Shown in pieces: positions 10,131 through 22,681 of a stretch of 64,000 nt of DNA. The position numbers and the translations under genes were made by a program. This DNA is from Oegoconia quadripuncta. Taxonomy: Eukaryota > Arthropoda > Insecta > Lepidoptera > Autostichidae. The notes beneath the pieces are model-generated. The model made no database searches. It was given only the letters and a program-made list of their open reading frames with translations, and had not been told where the DNA came from. Where the stretch lies: contig OX438750.1 of the NCBI GenBank assembly GCA_949316235.1, forward strand, positions 22,198,865 to 22,262,864, read 5' to 3'. Every line of letters starts with the position of its first letter. Within the stretch, counting starts at the first letter, position 1.

Positions 10131-10275
10131 AAGAGTCCACAAATAGATATGCTTATATATTTAAGTCCCCAACCCGCAGTGGGCCAGCGTTGTGGACTAT
10201 GGCCCATACTCCCTCATCATACGAGGGAAGACCTATATTCCTGCAGTGAGATGTTTATGGGCTGATGATGATATA
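10131..10275 (+). repeat. SINE-C 3' part
   Basis: It shares GTCCCCAACCCGCAGTGG, GGCCCATACTCCCTCATC and the GATGTTTATGGGCTGATGAT tail with the fuller copy at 47195-47503. The tRNA-like head is missing. Confidence 0.8.
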
Positions 10276-10399
10276 TTTATTCTTGTATGAACTATACTTT
10301 CCTATACATACAATATCATTCCGATATATAAAGCAACTATGTTAAAAGTTAAATTTCTTCGAAAGATTAACAGGGAATTGTAGGGTGACATTATATGAT

Positions 10400-10560
10400 G
10401 TTTTCATTTACAATAAGTATTTATTTACAAAAAAAATGATATTTATGTAGTATATCAACCATCTAGTATCCACAACACTGGCCTATAGTAGCTTAATGTG
10501 GAACTAGATGGCATTGTGTGCATGTCCAAGGATATTTATTTATTATTATTTATTTATATA
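10400..10560 (+). repeat. SINE-B 3' part, tail-to-tail with next copy
   Basis: The body block TATTTATTTACAAAAAAAA, the GTATATCAACCATCTAGTAT block and the GTGGAACTAGATGGCATTG end match 37973-38241. It lies tail-to-tail with the inverted copy at 10612-10862, so the pair could form a long hairpin. Confidence 0.8.
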
Positions 10561-10611
10561 ATAAATAAAGTTATTTATTGTATTCTCCACAATATCGAAA
10601 CTAAAGCTAAC

Positions 10612-10862
10612 GACATAATAATAATAAACATCCTTAGACATACACACAGCGCCATCTAGTTACACAGTAAGCAACTATAGGCTTGTGTTGTGGATACCAG
10701 ATGGTTGTTATACTACATAAATACATTTTTTTTCGTAAATTAATACTTATTATAAATGAAAACATCAATAACTCGGGTACACATGTATTCGAACCCGCAA
10801 CCTTTTGGTATAGTGAGTTCCTAACCACCACACCAAACAGGTCGTCAAACATTGATTGTAGT
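10612..10862 (-). repeat. SINE-B copy, near complete
   Basis: On the minus strand it has the head GACCTGTTTGGTGTGGTG (A-box-like), the B-box GGTTCGAATACATGT, slightly decayed, and the body through to AGATGGCGCTGTGTGTATG. The frames at 10634-10882 and 10683-10901 are simply this SINE read through. Confidence 0.8.
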
Positions 10863-12840
10863 GTTAACTTAATTTTCCACATACATAGACAAATAAATTA
10901 AAAATTTGTTGGTACATGTCATGACTATCGATTACTGGATTGAACAAAGAAACTTATTAAGTTGTATATAAAATTAATAACAATAGGTTTCGAAATCCAA
11001 AAAGATCCACACTCAGCTCGAGTTGGAAGTTGTTCTTGACAAAAAAAAAGTCTTCATATAATATGTTCACATGTTGGATTGGAAAATGTAGAACTGGGAA
11101 AACGTACGTACTTAATTATTTAGAGGATTATCTTCAAGAAAATACGATATCCAATTTTCTCAGCACAGGATATTAACGCTGCCCTGCAACTCTGGTAATA
11201 TCAAAAAAGAACAAAAATAACTATATACATAGAATAAGTATAGAATAAATGGCCCTTCAAAGCTTGAAGATTTATTTAATCCGAAGACGGCGACGACTTT
11301 AGTGAGTTTTAGCTGCCGTGGAGAGAGTATTAATTTTTGAGTTAACGTTAGCTCTTTGACCTTTGGTATTACGGGACGACCAGACGAGATAGGTAGGTAA
11401 ATTTATTAGGTGTATGAAAGAGGATTATGGTGTTAGCTTCATTCTATATAAATTGAAAATAATTTTCTCAACTCGTTCAAGGAGTTACACCTACTCCCCA
11501 GCAGAATAGAATAGGATTAACCCTCTCTTCTCGTGGATCGTAACAGGCGACTAAACGTGAGCATAATAGTATAGATCAGTGATGGGCAGCATCATCATTA
11601 GTAATCGCAATCGCCAACCCGCCTACCCGGCATAGCGGTTACGGCAAATCCTCCCATGTTTGTGTGAGTTTTATGTACGGTGCTTTTTAATTTATTAGAA
11701 GTGATCATTTGTTGTCTTTTCACGCACATACGGAGTAACGGAAAAAAATATTATTTTATAAAACTTTAGTTGAAGGGGCGAGGAATGACATTGGCTACTG
11801 TTTCCCCAAGAAAACAAAAATATCAAACGCGCGTGGTATAATTTATTTTGTCTCATGTCTGTGAATAAAAAAACAAGCACAATAGCTTCTACCTAGAATT
11901 CTAGATTATTTGAAGACTGTATTAAGTTACAGTCTGTATATAAATAGGAGCATGGGTCGGGCCTTAGTGTGGGATGCCATTTGTGCCGACACGCCTTCCC
12001 CTCTCACCTCCAAGGAACCTCGAGTAGGCCGGGTGCATCCGCCGTGATTGCTGAAAAAATCATAATTAATAATTATATCGGGTATACGTCGGTTCCGAAT
12101 ATATTTTTCTTGCTTTCGGAGTCCTTCGGGGCCTTACGGGCGCTTACTCGATGTCAGTGGTGACCCGAGAGCTGCCAGCGATTTGGGTACCTTGCTTCGC
12201 GGTCGCAAATTTTTTACATTTATTCTAGTTTATATTTAAATTACATCTGTTTATTTTTTACTGCTTTTAAGTAGATAATATGATTCCAATAAGTAGCTCA
12301 CAATATTTACTTGTATGGACTTAAAATCTCGTATCGCATTACAAAAGAATATTCGCAAACAGCTGCGTTTATCCACGAATTTCCTATTCTTGAATGTAAC
12401 ATAAAACTTGACCCATTTCGTTAGCCGGGAGGGGTAACCTTTTATATCTGTTTGAGGTCTTTACTATTGGAGATTTGTTGTTATTATATCACTTGTTGAG
12501 CGCAAACGTTACAAAAGGTTCCAAAACAAACAAAGCTCTCCTATTCCATTCCAAGACGTTTTGTACGATATATTTTTTTCATCAACAATATTGTATCATA
12601 TTCTATTATTCATATCTGGAAGGTCAATAAAATTTATATACTTCATTTATTATATCTTTAGATTTTGTTCTTTTAATGTAAGATTAGGAATCCATTTATT
12701 TTCAATGCTTAGCATGGGCATCAGCTGAGAACATAGTGTTTTTGAAATTCTATCCATAATTACTAAATTTACCGGTTGTAAACTAGTGTATACTTTATTT
12801 ACCACTTGTTGAAATAAATTTTTATTGTTATTAATACATA
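10863..12840. other. Non-coding interval with a few repeat scraps
   Basis: At 11480-11580 there is a scrap of repeat E (AATCGTAACAGGCGACTAA-type block). A GC-richer patch at 11950-12190 (GGGTCGGGCCTTAGTGTGGG, CTTCGGGGCCTTACGGGCGC) looks like an old mobile-element end but has no match elsewhere in the window. No gene was recognised. Confidence 0.45.
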
Positions 12841-13345
12841 CAAATATAACATCATGTTCTATACCCAAAATGGGGTGGTCAGAGCTATCCCAAACATACA
12901 AGTTTGGGTGTTCCAAACATGCTTGAAACAACATTTCACACTTCGAAAGATACAGAAATGCACACGTGACAGGAGGTGAGCCCATCGCCGTTGAAACGGT
13001 AAATCTATAGATGTTTTTTTTAGATAAATAAATGAATAAACAAAAATTACAATGGGACCTACTCGACGGTATCCCCTTTCATTTACAAAAAGAATCATGT
13101 GAAAAAAAAAAAAAAAACGCCCCGAATACAGATCCTCCTCCTTTTTTGAAGTCGGTAAAAAATGAACAAAATCAGTTAACAAATTATTACAACGTTAATT
13201 ACAACCAAGACAAAGCTGAGATCATATGATGATATTTTGGTGTACAGATCCTTAGTCGCCTTTTACGACAACGGAAGAGGCAGGTTGCTTCTATTATTTT
13301 TATGTGCCGAAACCATACGTAATATCAGGTAATAATTCGGCTTTA
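12841..13345 (-). repeat. Repeat E, longest copy, with partial reading frame
   Basis: The core is shared with 31565-31735, 46240-46480, 58110-58300 and 63665-63760. Shared parts are the GTCGCCTTTTACGACA end, the GTGAGCCCAT/CACGTGACAGG block and the CCAAACATACAAGTTTGGGTG block. On the minus strand a frame of 111 codons (12650-12985, start GTGAGCCCAT on the opposite strand read as MGSPPVTCAFLYLSK) covers part of it and continues into flanking sequence. Because the same peptide recurs in broken form in the other copies, I treat it as repeat-derived. The class is unknown. Confidence 0.6.
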
Positions 13346-13869
13346 TGAAATAAGATAGACAGTTCCCAAGTTTGGATAAGTGCGTTTTCACCTTTAATAT
13401 CATCTAGTACGTTTAGTAGTAGTAGTAGTTTAGGTCAAGCGCTAACCCGCTATTCATAAAAAAGATAGTTGTACCACAGATTACTAATAAGTTACTAAAG
13501 TAAGTTGTACTGTAAACTTCAGTGGGAGGGGACTATTTAAGGGGATTGTAAATACGGAGATCAGGAGTTATCTCTTATACAAGCATTTTATACATTACTA
13601 AACTAACTTCACTTTAATATTGTTTGAAGTATTGTGACATAATTTCAAATAAAATTTCTTATTTACTATGACACGACTGTTACGACAAATATAACGTTAC
13701 CTCATTAAAAATGAATCCAGTCATTTAGTTGTTATGAGGGAATGAAGAAACCTACATACATACATAGATACGCGCGAAATACATAATCCTCTCTTCAGTC
13801 GAGTAAAAATATAGACTTGCAATTAAATATCTAATTAGTATGACGGTGAAGAATAAAACAGCAATAAAT
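13346..13869. other. Non-coding interval
   Basis: It contains a SINE-A scrap near 13430-13465 (GTCAAGCGCTAACCCGCTAT). The rest is AT-rich and unassigned. Confidence 0.45.
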
Positions 13870-14075
13870 AAATAAATAAATATTTCGAACACTTACACCA
13901 ATTATCTAGTTACAAACTAAGCAAAGCTTGTACTGGATATCAAATAACGGATAAACATACAGAAATATTTATATAAACATCCTTGACTCGGCAATAAATG
14001 TTCGTAATCATCACACAAACATCTACCCGTCGTGAGATTCGAACCCGCAACCGTTGGTTTCTCTGATAGTGTCAC
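13870..14075 (-). repeat. SINE-B copy
   Basis: Minus-strand B-box GGTTCGAATCTCACG, then the GTGTGATGATTACGAACAT block and the TTTATATAAATATTTCTG block. It is close to the copy at 1300-1453. Confidence 0.75.
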
Positions 14076-15389
14076 TATTTACTACAACAACGTTTCAAAG
14101 TTCTTTTCTTGAAGTTATATCAGCTGTACCTGTTACATAAATAATACATGATAACAATATTACACAAAATAATTTGTAGGTCAACCAACAATTCATGTCA
14201 TACATAAATCATATAATCTAAACAGAGAGCCTACCACAAAGTTTTTCCGAAATTTTTATTCTCGAACGACGGACAGAAATACGTCGATTTCCTTTATACG
14301 TCGAGTTTCTTTAGCCCAGTGGTTTTTTCGTCGAGTCTCATAACTGTGAGTATAATTCGTAGGCTGAGATAAAATAATTCATATATGTATTGCATTACAC
14401 ATGTCATAGTTACAATACATAGGTAAGTACTAACATATACATGTATACCTTGTCAGGCATGGCAATATGGAGGAAAGGGATATTTATGTTATTAAGGTCA
14501 TAATTTTTGTAAAGCTACATATGTATGTTAAAGTTCAAAGAAAGTGCTCCAATTTCACAGTCAATCAATCAAAAGTACACTACCTATCCTATTTCAACGA
14601 ATATAATAAGATGTCAATAATATTAATAATGTCATGCATAAATCCATTTTAGAATGTCAATTAAATTATTAATATCATGCGTAGGTAACTTTCCTTTACG
14701 TGTCTAAGTCTATGTATGCAATTTTATCTTTAATTAATTTGAGAATGTTATATGTATAACACTGTCATTATCTTTGTCATATAATCTAAATAATAATACT
14801 AAATCGACGTCTTTCGTCTGAGTTTCTAAAGAAAAATGCGAAAAATTTATAGAACAATAATTCAAATCGTATCATGGTTAAACAAATATTTTATTTTATT
14901 TATTTTCGAGAAAGTTACAGTCGTTTTATTCCAATAATAAGGTAAAACAAGTTAGCGCATAGACAAAATAGTCTACACAAATAGAAGTCTCAATAAAACC
15001 AACAAGAACACAGGAAAAAGTTTTTATGGTAGGCCCAATAATACCAACTGACCGTCGCAATACATATTGTAAGCACGTACAAACAATAACCTTTGTTTTT
15101 ATTAATGCGAGATTGGGATTGTTTGACCCCAATTTTATGATCATCCTATAGCACTTTGTAATTTCAAGTCACGGAATGCGAGGGACGGGTAGAGGCCTAA
15201 TATATGAGTAATGGAATTTATTATTCCACTGGTACCCCGGATTATGGGGAATGTTTATGAATATGTTGCCATAACCGATAATGGCCACAACGTTACTTAA
15301 CTGACTTGTGAAAATTGAGCCGCCCAATTGGCAAAACAGACAACTTCAGTAGGGTTCCATACTCTATCTCCGTAGCCCATCATCAGATC
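14076..15389. other. Non-coding interval
   Basis: AT-rich. The stretch 14370-14520 (CATGTCATAGTTACAATACA, GGTAAGTACTAACATA) duplicates 5035-5135, near MDH exon 1, and so is a dispersed repeat. 15305-15388 matches the block at 8280-8400. No gene was recognised. Confidence 0.45.
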
Positions 15390-15656
15390 TTAACCAAATT
15401 TATATTGGACCATTCCACCAATCCTATAAAGAGGGTTTATTCCAGCCTGTGGCGCCCTCATGCCTATTTTCCATAATTCATGATTATAAAAACAGTGGCC
15501 ATTTTTATCAATAATTTGAAATTCTCGAAAATAACCGTATAAAAGCTTTTTAGGTATTATTTTATAATTAGGTTTAGGCTTCTCGAGTGTCAGGACAATT
15601 TTTTTGATTCTATATTTAAAAAGATATTCAAACAGAGTACCACTCGACGAAGTCAT
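15390..15656 (-). other. Unassigned 88-codon open frame
   Basis: The frame runs ATG to stop with a peptide less biased than its surroundings (IKKIVLTLEKPKPNYKIIPK near the start, MRAPQAGINPLYRIGGMV near the end). Its 3' end overlaps the dispersed repeat at 15305-15410, which argues for a mobile-element fragment. I recognise no family, and a chance ORF is possible. Confidence 0.25.
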
Positions 15657-17100
15657 TACAAAATCTGTTACATTGGAAAAAAAATTGCAAACGTTCTCCT
15701 ATTTTTTAAATCGGTTAATGATACTTTCTGAATACAAATGCTTGACTTATTGCTGAAAATGCCTAAATCGCTATATGCATGGCTATAATATTTGAGAAGT
15801 TCCCTGAATTTTGTTGAAAATGGGACGAATCTAAACATATATCCTTTCATATTCCGTAAGATTGGAAATGTAAATGTTGTTTCTATCCTTAAATAAAAAA
15901 AAAACAAATGGTTTTTAAATGACTGAGTTCTCCTCATTTTTATTATATTGTTCTGATCGAGGGTCAATGTTTATATTTGTTATAGTACGAGTAACGCCTC
16001 GTAAAATTTTCAACTAGAACGATTTTAAGTTTTCAATAGTAACAGAAAAAAATGCAATATATTCTTTTAAATGCGTATTTCGAAAACGTTTTCCACTAAC
16101 TTTTTTTTGTATAAAAACTAGTTACTATCTCGTACTAATATAAAATATGCGTGAAGGGGGAAGTTATGATTATGGCTGGATTTATTTTGTGTTTAATTTA
16201 CCTGAAACAATTTTATTATTAGCTATATTCAATACGTCACACAAACTCACATACGTACACTCACATACGTACACACACAACCCACATCATACGAGATAAT
16301 TATCAACATGAAAAGTGTATATTTTCTTTTTTTTTTACCTTTTCATGCCCAAGGCTGACTAAGCACGCATAACTCAGATTATATCTATTTTGTAAGTCAG
16401 AAGTTTCACCTTATGTGTAAACACTCTACTAATCTATAATTACTCTTGTCAATTCTTGTATAATAGTGTGTTTGGCTTTTGTAAATAAATAAATTTATTA
16501 TCATTATTTTAGGTCCTTACCTATGAAATTGGCGTTTTGTATGAACAATTTCATTAAGACTGTTTTCTCCATACATACATTTTTGTTTTTTTTTTTGGGA
16601 ACGGCAAATCCAAATTTAGCTAAACTTTGTGTGTATTATCGGATAACATTAAGTTAATTTTTAAAAGTTACCGCTTTTTTTAAGTTTCAGCCAATCTAAG
16701 AAATGAATGTGGGAAGCACATGAAAAGAACTCTGTTCAATTTTTTTTTTATTATGTGATTTAGCCCAGAAATTAAAGAATATTTCATGTGAAACCTTGAA
16801 ATAATATTCCATTTTCCGAATAAAAACAAATTTGGATATAGCTTTGAAAATCGCAGGAATTGGTACATATGATTCACGAAGACAAAAAACTCCAATTTCA
16901 TAGGTAAAGACCCAATATTATAGTACTTCTTAATCCTGAAACTAATACCCAGGCATACTATTTTTAATTTTACCCCACCCCCTGTCACTTTACGTCAGGA
17001 TCCGGCGCCCAACGCAAGCAAGGTACGCATTCCTTGGTTGCCAGCCGTTCGCTGGGTGGTATTATTTATGAACACTATATAAAAGTAGCAATAAATAACA
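15657..17100. other. Non-coding interval
   Basis: Very AT-rich with T/A runs. The frames at 15668-15967 and 16680-16988 are long but of biased composition and match nothing I know. Near 17003 there is GGCGCCCAACG, which resembles a gypsy primer site but has no LTR beside it. Confidence 0.45.
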
Positions 17101-17119
17101 ATATAAGTTTAAAAACCAA

Positions 17120-17350
17120 AAACCCGACAGCATATTTTGCATTTCGCTAGAGCCACATTAGATTTTTTAGCATTAAATGTTTGTTATAACAATCCAGGGA
17201 TCAAGACGAATCTATAACAACACCGTGCACTTCGAAGACGTTGAGATACAGGAGATAATATAGAAAACGACATACATACTTACATACACTCGAAAAACAT
17301 TACCCTCCTTCCTTGAGCATTCGGGTAAAATTGCGAGCCTAGCCAATTTA
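17120..17350. repeat. Dispersed repeat G (ACCCGACAGCATA ... CATTACCCTCCTTCCTTG)
   Basis: It shares AAACCCGACAGCATA, GGATCAAGACGAATC and CATTACCCTCCTTCCTTG in the same order with 51810-51955 plus 52385-52440. The class is unknown. Confidence 0.65.
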
Positions 17351-17689
17351 ATCTGGCAATCAACTGGCAAATATGACCAACAAGGCATAAATAATAACAA
17401 ACATAATGCATCTGTGATTTGTGATAGATTCTAATTGCCGTCTTAATTATCCAACTATCTAACATTATTTATTACAAAGTCCAAATACTTTTGCACACTT
17501 ATATTACAAAAGCGACGGAATATAACCTTTACAACAATGTTACAATCTTAGGCGTAACGACATGCTTAACCTCATTAATGTCCTACTTATGTGAAAAATC
17601 CATATTCCCGCATTATTTAGTTTGTTGCAAATCTGCTTGAATTATGTAATAAATATGATGTATAAATGTATGATGATAATAAGTATGAT

Positions 17690-17880
17690 GAATATGGACA
17701 TGTGTAATATTTTCATTTATAATAAGTATTTATTTACAACAAAAAAATCTATTTATGTAGTATATCAATCATCTGGTATACACAACACAAGCCTATAGTT
17801 GCTTATTTTGGTTGCCTACATTAATGTGGAACTAGATGGCATTGTGAGTATGTTCAATGATATTTATTTCTTTATTATTT
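17690..17880 (+). repeat. SINE-B 3' part
   Basis: It runs from TTTTCATTTATAATAAGTAT through GTATATCAATCATCTGGTAT to GTGGAACTAGATGGCATTG. The head is missing. Confidence 0.8.
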
Positions 17881-18637
17881 AAAGATAATATGCGTTTTTA
17901 CAGTTCTCCCATTTCATTTCATAGGTTATTTACTGCTTTACCTGTCAAGTACTTGATCATATAAACACGTTGATCAAATAAAACAAATATGCACATTTAC
18001 ACTGTGGCGAGCAATAAATTGTTTGACTTTGACAGCCATACGTCCCAAATCCTGGGGCACACACAACCTAAGCTAAGGTATGAGCTACACTTACCGGGCC
18101 TAATGCTAATTAGTGGATTTGTTCAGACTATAGTCGCCACCTGACTATCAGAATTTTCAATTTCATCTGAATGCCATAGGTAGAATAGGTTTAACGACCG
18201 CCTTGAATTAACAACAACCTGTAGGTATCGACTTTTAACATGCCCTCTAAACGAAAGCAATCATATAAAAATATTGCTAGTAGTCACCCTTCCAAAGACG
18301 AACCGCGATCAATTAAAAAACGACGGGTGTTAGGTATGTGTGTTTGACGTGTGCGGGTGTGTGTGTGTGTGTGCGCTTGTGTGTCTGTGTGAATGTGGGT
18401 ATGTCTGTCTAGCTTATGTCAGTAATCCCTGGTCCGATTTGAGTGCGGTTTTTTTATATTAAACACCATACGAATAGGTACCTACATGTTTCTAGCCATG
18501 TTCGATGAAAATCGGTTAAGCCGATACAAAAATAGCTTAGCTTTGAACACAGTTCTTTGTTGTATTTCGATGATATCATAGACGTTGGAGTGATTTCTAT
18601 TTTTTTTTATATTTAAGATTAAACCTCAAACCGTCTC
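17881..18637. other. Non-coding; includes GT microsatellite and repeat F
   Basis: 18345-18400 is a (GT)n-rich run. 18415-18550 carries the block CCGATTTGAGTGCGGTTTTT and GATGAAAATCGGTTAAGCC. That block recurs at 40640-40770, 56040-56110, 56600-56645 and 60540-60640 (repeat F, class unknown). Confidence 0.55.
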
Positions 18638-18963
18638 CGTGGCTTAATGTAAAGAACATTGGATTTACGATTCGGAGGTTGCCGGTTCGATCCCAGCTCC
18701 CAGGATACATATTTAGTACTCGCTTTGGTTGGTGGTAGGGCATTTTAAATGTCTGCATGGCTAGCTACCACCATCTTATCTGAATCTGCCGCCAAACAGC
18801 AATGTTAATAGCATTGTTGTGTTCCGCTTGTCAGAGTTGCGATAGTTGTTCGACAAATAAGATGGGGTTTCCGGGTCAGTACGCTTTCACCGTCGGCCTC
18901 ATCTTCACTTAACATCAGGTGTGATTGAGGTCAAGTGCTAACCCGTTGTGCATTAAAAAAAAA
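18638..18963 (+). repeat. SINE-A, complete with A tail
   Basis: The tRNA-like head ACCGTCTCCGTGGCTTAATG carries an A-box-like motif, and GGTTCGATCCC is the pol III B-box. The body includes GGTAGGGCATTTTAAATG and CATCTTCACTTAACATCAGG, with a poly-A end. It is inserted inside repeat F sequence, which resumes at 18967 (TAAGGATAGG...GATGAAAATCGG). Confidence 0.88.
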
Positions 18964-20549
18964 ACTTAAGGATAGGCTCGTAGCCCTGTTTGATGAAAAT
19001 CGGTTATTTAGATATATTTAATTAATCTTTAAAATTTCCTGTGATATTTTCCGTTTTTATTTTTATTTATCTATATTTTTGTTTAAATTGGCAGCAATGT
19101 ATGATATCCTACATAATAAAATACACGTCAATAATAACGTATGGTCACTTTCCTTTACAAAATACAAACGAAAATAAAAAATGTTTTTCAGCTATTGAAT
19201 ACCTTTGGGATATAGAAAGGTGGCGATAATGTATCTTCTGTAGACATCACTTGTGTCACTTGAGTGGGACATAGGTGAAAGTCCATTAGTTTTGCCCTTT
19301 GTAACCCTGATACAGCTGTTTCTACATAGATCTATAACGTAGAAGATATATAACGCAACTATTTCTAGAAGGTAAGGGAAATATGTGAGAAGATTAAATT
19401 GGCACAAAAGAAACAAATCACGGGCAATCTTTAAAGTGTCGAAAATTACTGGATATTTTTTTAAAGGTTAAATACTTTAAAAAATTGTGTACAATTATTA
19501 TTTGTCTCTACAAATACGCTTGACTAACAAGTATAGTGGCAATGCAGGTGTACATGATTATTGTTTAACTTTTAAGAAGTTAGAAACGATCGTTGACAGA
19601 AGCCACTGGTTATCCTATTTTGTCTTTATGTGTAAAGGCATTATAAAGCCTTGGTATTTGATTATAGGTTATGTTTATAATATAATAAGGGAGGATCGGT
19701 ATAAAGAGGGAGCGATTTTTTATGCTCGGAGGAACACAACAAAAGCATGAACAACCTAAAAAAATAGACATCATAAGAATAAATTGAAAATCTAGAATAC
19801 CTCCAGAGAAAATAAGTCATTACAAATATAAACAAAATCAAATGTGTAGAGCTATATATCTTCGAAACGGCTTAACCGATTTCCATGAAACATTCCTAAG
19901 AACCTACGCCCGTGTATAATCTTATATCTAAAAAAAAAATTCAAACCATCGAAAAATAGTCCATCGAGGGTGTTTAATTTTTTCAATGATATCCTCGAAA
20001 TACACCAAAAAAAACTGTGTTAAAAATATCATGGAAATGGTTTAACCGATTTGTTTACTTTTAAAAACAACTATTTTAATGTTACAAATTACGTAGTACG
20101 AGTACCTCTCTGTCTAATGTAAAGTACGGTCCACATATAACCGTTGTAATATAGCTGGTCCCCTTACCGGCTTTCCTTACGTTACGTTTAACTAAGAGTC
20201 ATTGCATCGCCATAAATAAAACCCTCACACTTCTCTTTTCGGTACTTACTTCGGTACTTTCGGTACTTTTAGGGTATAAATTGATTTGATTGTATTCGAC
20301 GAGTAAAGAGTGAAAGCTTTTAGATATTCTCGCTAGCAAGTATTTGCTTCCATACTTTATTCCCTGTTAAGAGTATTTTCGTATCAGATTTTACGCATAT
20401 ATCGCACTTGGTTTATTTGCTTTATATATTTAGATTTATGTAGATTTGTTCCAAAAATGTTAGTCTATATGTATTGTGTTTTGAGAAAATGAAATTGTTA
20501 TTTCGCATTGCCGCAGTATTGAGTGCGCAATGGGTCTTTATGGAAAGTC
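18964..20549. other. Non-coding interval
   Basis: AT-rich with scattered ATCGGTTAACC-like repeat F scraps (19865, 20030). 20235-20275 has a short TTCGGTACTT direct repeat. The frames at 19041-19229 and 19487-19750 are unassigned. Confidence 0.45.
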
Positions 20550-20855
20550 TTTTTTATGCATAACGGGTTGGTACTTGACCTCAATCACACCTGATGTTAA
20601 GTGAAGATGAGGTTGAAGGTGGAAGTGTACTAACCTGGAAACCTCAACACATTTGGGGGTCTGGCTATCTGGCTTAATAACAATGCTATTAACATTGCTG
20701 CTTGGCGGCAGTTTTATATAAAATGGTGGTAGCTAGCCAGGCGGACATTTAAAATGCCCTATCACCATACTTAAACATGTACCCCGCTGGGGATCGAACC
20801 GGCGACCTCCGAATCGTAAATCAAATGTTGTTTACATTGAGCCACGAAGGCGGTT
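20550..20855 (-). repeat. SINE-A, complete
   Basis: The minus-strand head is AACCGCCTTCGTGGCTCAAT with B-box GGTTCGATCCCCAGC. The body ends in TGCATAAAAAA. It is inverted relative to the copy at 18638. Confidence 0.88.
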
Positions 20856-22522
20856 AAAATAATTAAAAGAAACCGAAATATTTTAAGTATAAATGTTGTT
20901 ATTCTACTCTTCATGCGTAACATAATTAGAAGTCTTATGGAAATAATATTCATGATTCTCCTAAAAGCAAATTATTGCGTTCTAAATTATGTATCCCGAC
21001 AACATCGTCATATCAACCACAGGACGTCAATTGCTAAACATAGACCTAGCCCACAGACTTTCTGAGTGACGTTGGAAGCTACCGAGCGAGTCAGCGAGTT
21101 TCTGCAACCTTCATCACATCCTCCGCCTACCTTGCGGTATCTATAATGAAAGAAAAATATTATATGACAGACTTGGATGTTTAGTGTATGTATATTATTA
21201 TAAGTATATATTTATTTGTTAAAAAGATACAGACATTCCTCATTTATTTTTTAATTAAAACTTATTAACGTATTTTATCTAATGTTAAATAAGTATTTAT
21301 TTTATTATATTTGAAATATTATTATTATAGTCTTTTCATTTTAAGTTGATTATTGTCACTTTTTTCTCAGTGCACGTATGTATGTCTATCCTATCGAACC
21401 TGTTTTCCTTCACATTTGCAGGGTCTTGATGGAAGAAATCTCTTTTTAAATATAAGCTAGTATCCTGTATCTAGTATGTATTTAACTTTTATGTGTACTC
21501 GTGTGCAATAAATTTTAAATAAATAAATATAAGACTATAACAACAATTCTATTGCATATACAACTCACAAAAAGTGACATCCAAATTCTCGGGGATCCGT
21601 AACTGATTGAACTACGTCCACTGCTAAACATAGGCTTCCCCCATAGATTTCCAGAGTGACTTGAGAACTTTAATGCCCCATCGGCCATTTCGAGCTGTGT
21701 GCTCTGCCCACTACCATTTCAACTTACTAATCTGCTGGGCATTATCGACGTCTTTCGTTTGTCTATCGATTTCTAAACTCCTGAGTAGATCACGTAGTGA
21801 TACATCGAGCATCGCTCTCTCCATAGTCGTAGCGTGACATTGAGATTTCTAATCATAATGAAAATTTGATTAACAACGAAAAAAGTCAGTTTTTCAATCT
21901 AGGTATATAATTTACCTATAATTAAATTATCACCTCTTAATACCAAAAGATGTCTTGTCGACAGAATTTTACTATTGTGTGAAATAAAAGCTGTCATATC
22001 CAGATTACCCTGGAATGTAATGGATGAAAATGAATTTTAGATTACATCCGGCGCAGAAGGCGCTCGTTTTCCGCTGAATAACGTCCCATTGGCCTTTCAT
22101 GTGCGACAAGTAGTGAACGTCAAGTTGAAACGGGTGCCCCTTGTTGTCAACACATACGGGTTGTATTATGGATTCTTCATTCGGAAAGTGGATCAAAAAT
22201 AGAAAGGGTGACAAGGAACAATCGTAAAAACCACATTTACTAATTATTATTGGACAATGTTGAGTAGCGTTTACGATATCGAGCCATTTCTGGACAAGTA
22301 TGAGAATAGGTCGTCAAGAACAAGCCAATGAACAAAGGTTGCCTGTTAGTAATAATAGCGACAAGAACGCCTGGTTGTACAATTTTGAAGCTGTATTTAT
22401 CAAGCGTATTCTTAAAAAAGTGTACTTGATTTTTGATTTTGTACAAATAAACAAAATAATTGCAAAGTATAAGGTAAGTAAACAATAACACGAGAAAAGA
22501 AACAAGATAACAGTACAATCTA
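20856..22522. other. Non-coding interval with LINE 3'-end fragments
   Basis: 20995-21140 and 21595-21760 carry antisense LINE-tail sequence (GTCCACTGCTAAACATAGGC type). 21340-21525 matches 43840-44015 (CTATCCTATCGAACCTGTTT ... GTGCAATAAATT) and ends in an AATAAA-like tail, probably another LINE 3' end. Confidence 0.5.
22005..22214 (-). other. Unassigned open frame, possible exon or gene fragment
   Basis: Open minus-strand frame, starting at TTG and without ATG. The peptide is unusually well balanced for this AT-rich region: PVCVDNKGHPFQLDVHYLSH, then KGQWDVIQRKTSAFCAGC. I see a possible donor after the CAGC codons but no convincing acceptor. I do not recognise the family. It could be an exon of an unknown host gene or a decayed mobile-element piece. 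Confidence 0.25.
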
Positions 22523-22585
22523 AAAATGCCACAGGATAAGATCAAAATGCTACAGGATAAGACCAAAATGCTACAGGATAGGACC
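22523..22585. repeat. Three tandem 21-bp units
   Basis: AAAATGCTACAGGATAAGACC is repeated three times with two or three substitutions. It lies about 100 bp before the errantivirus. Confidence 0.85.
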
Positions 22586-22681
22586 TGTAGAATGTTTTGT
22601 AATTTTTGAGTGAGATCTGCGAGCGTATAGAACATCAGTGATTAAAAAAAATCACTTTTAGGGTTCAGTGGTACCAGAACG

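Noticed and set aside
17000..17020. GGCGCCCAACG as a gypsy-type primer site of another LTR element
   Set aside because: No LTR, gag or pol nearby and no repeated flank in the window.
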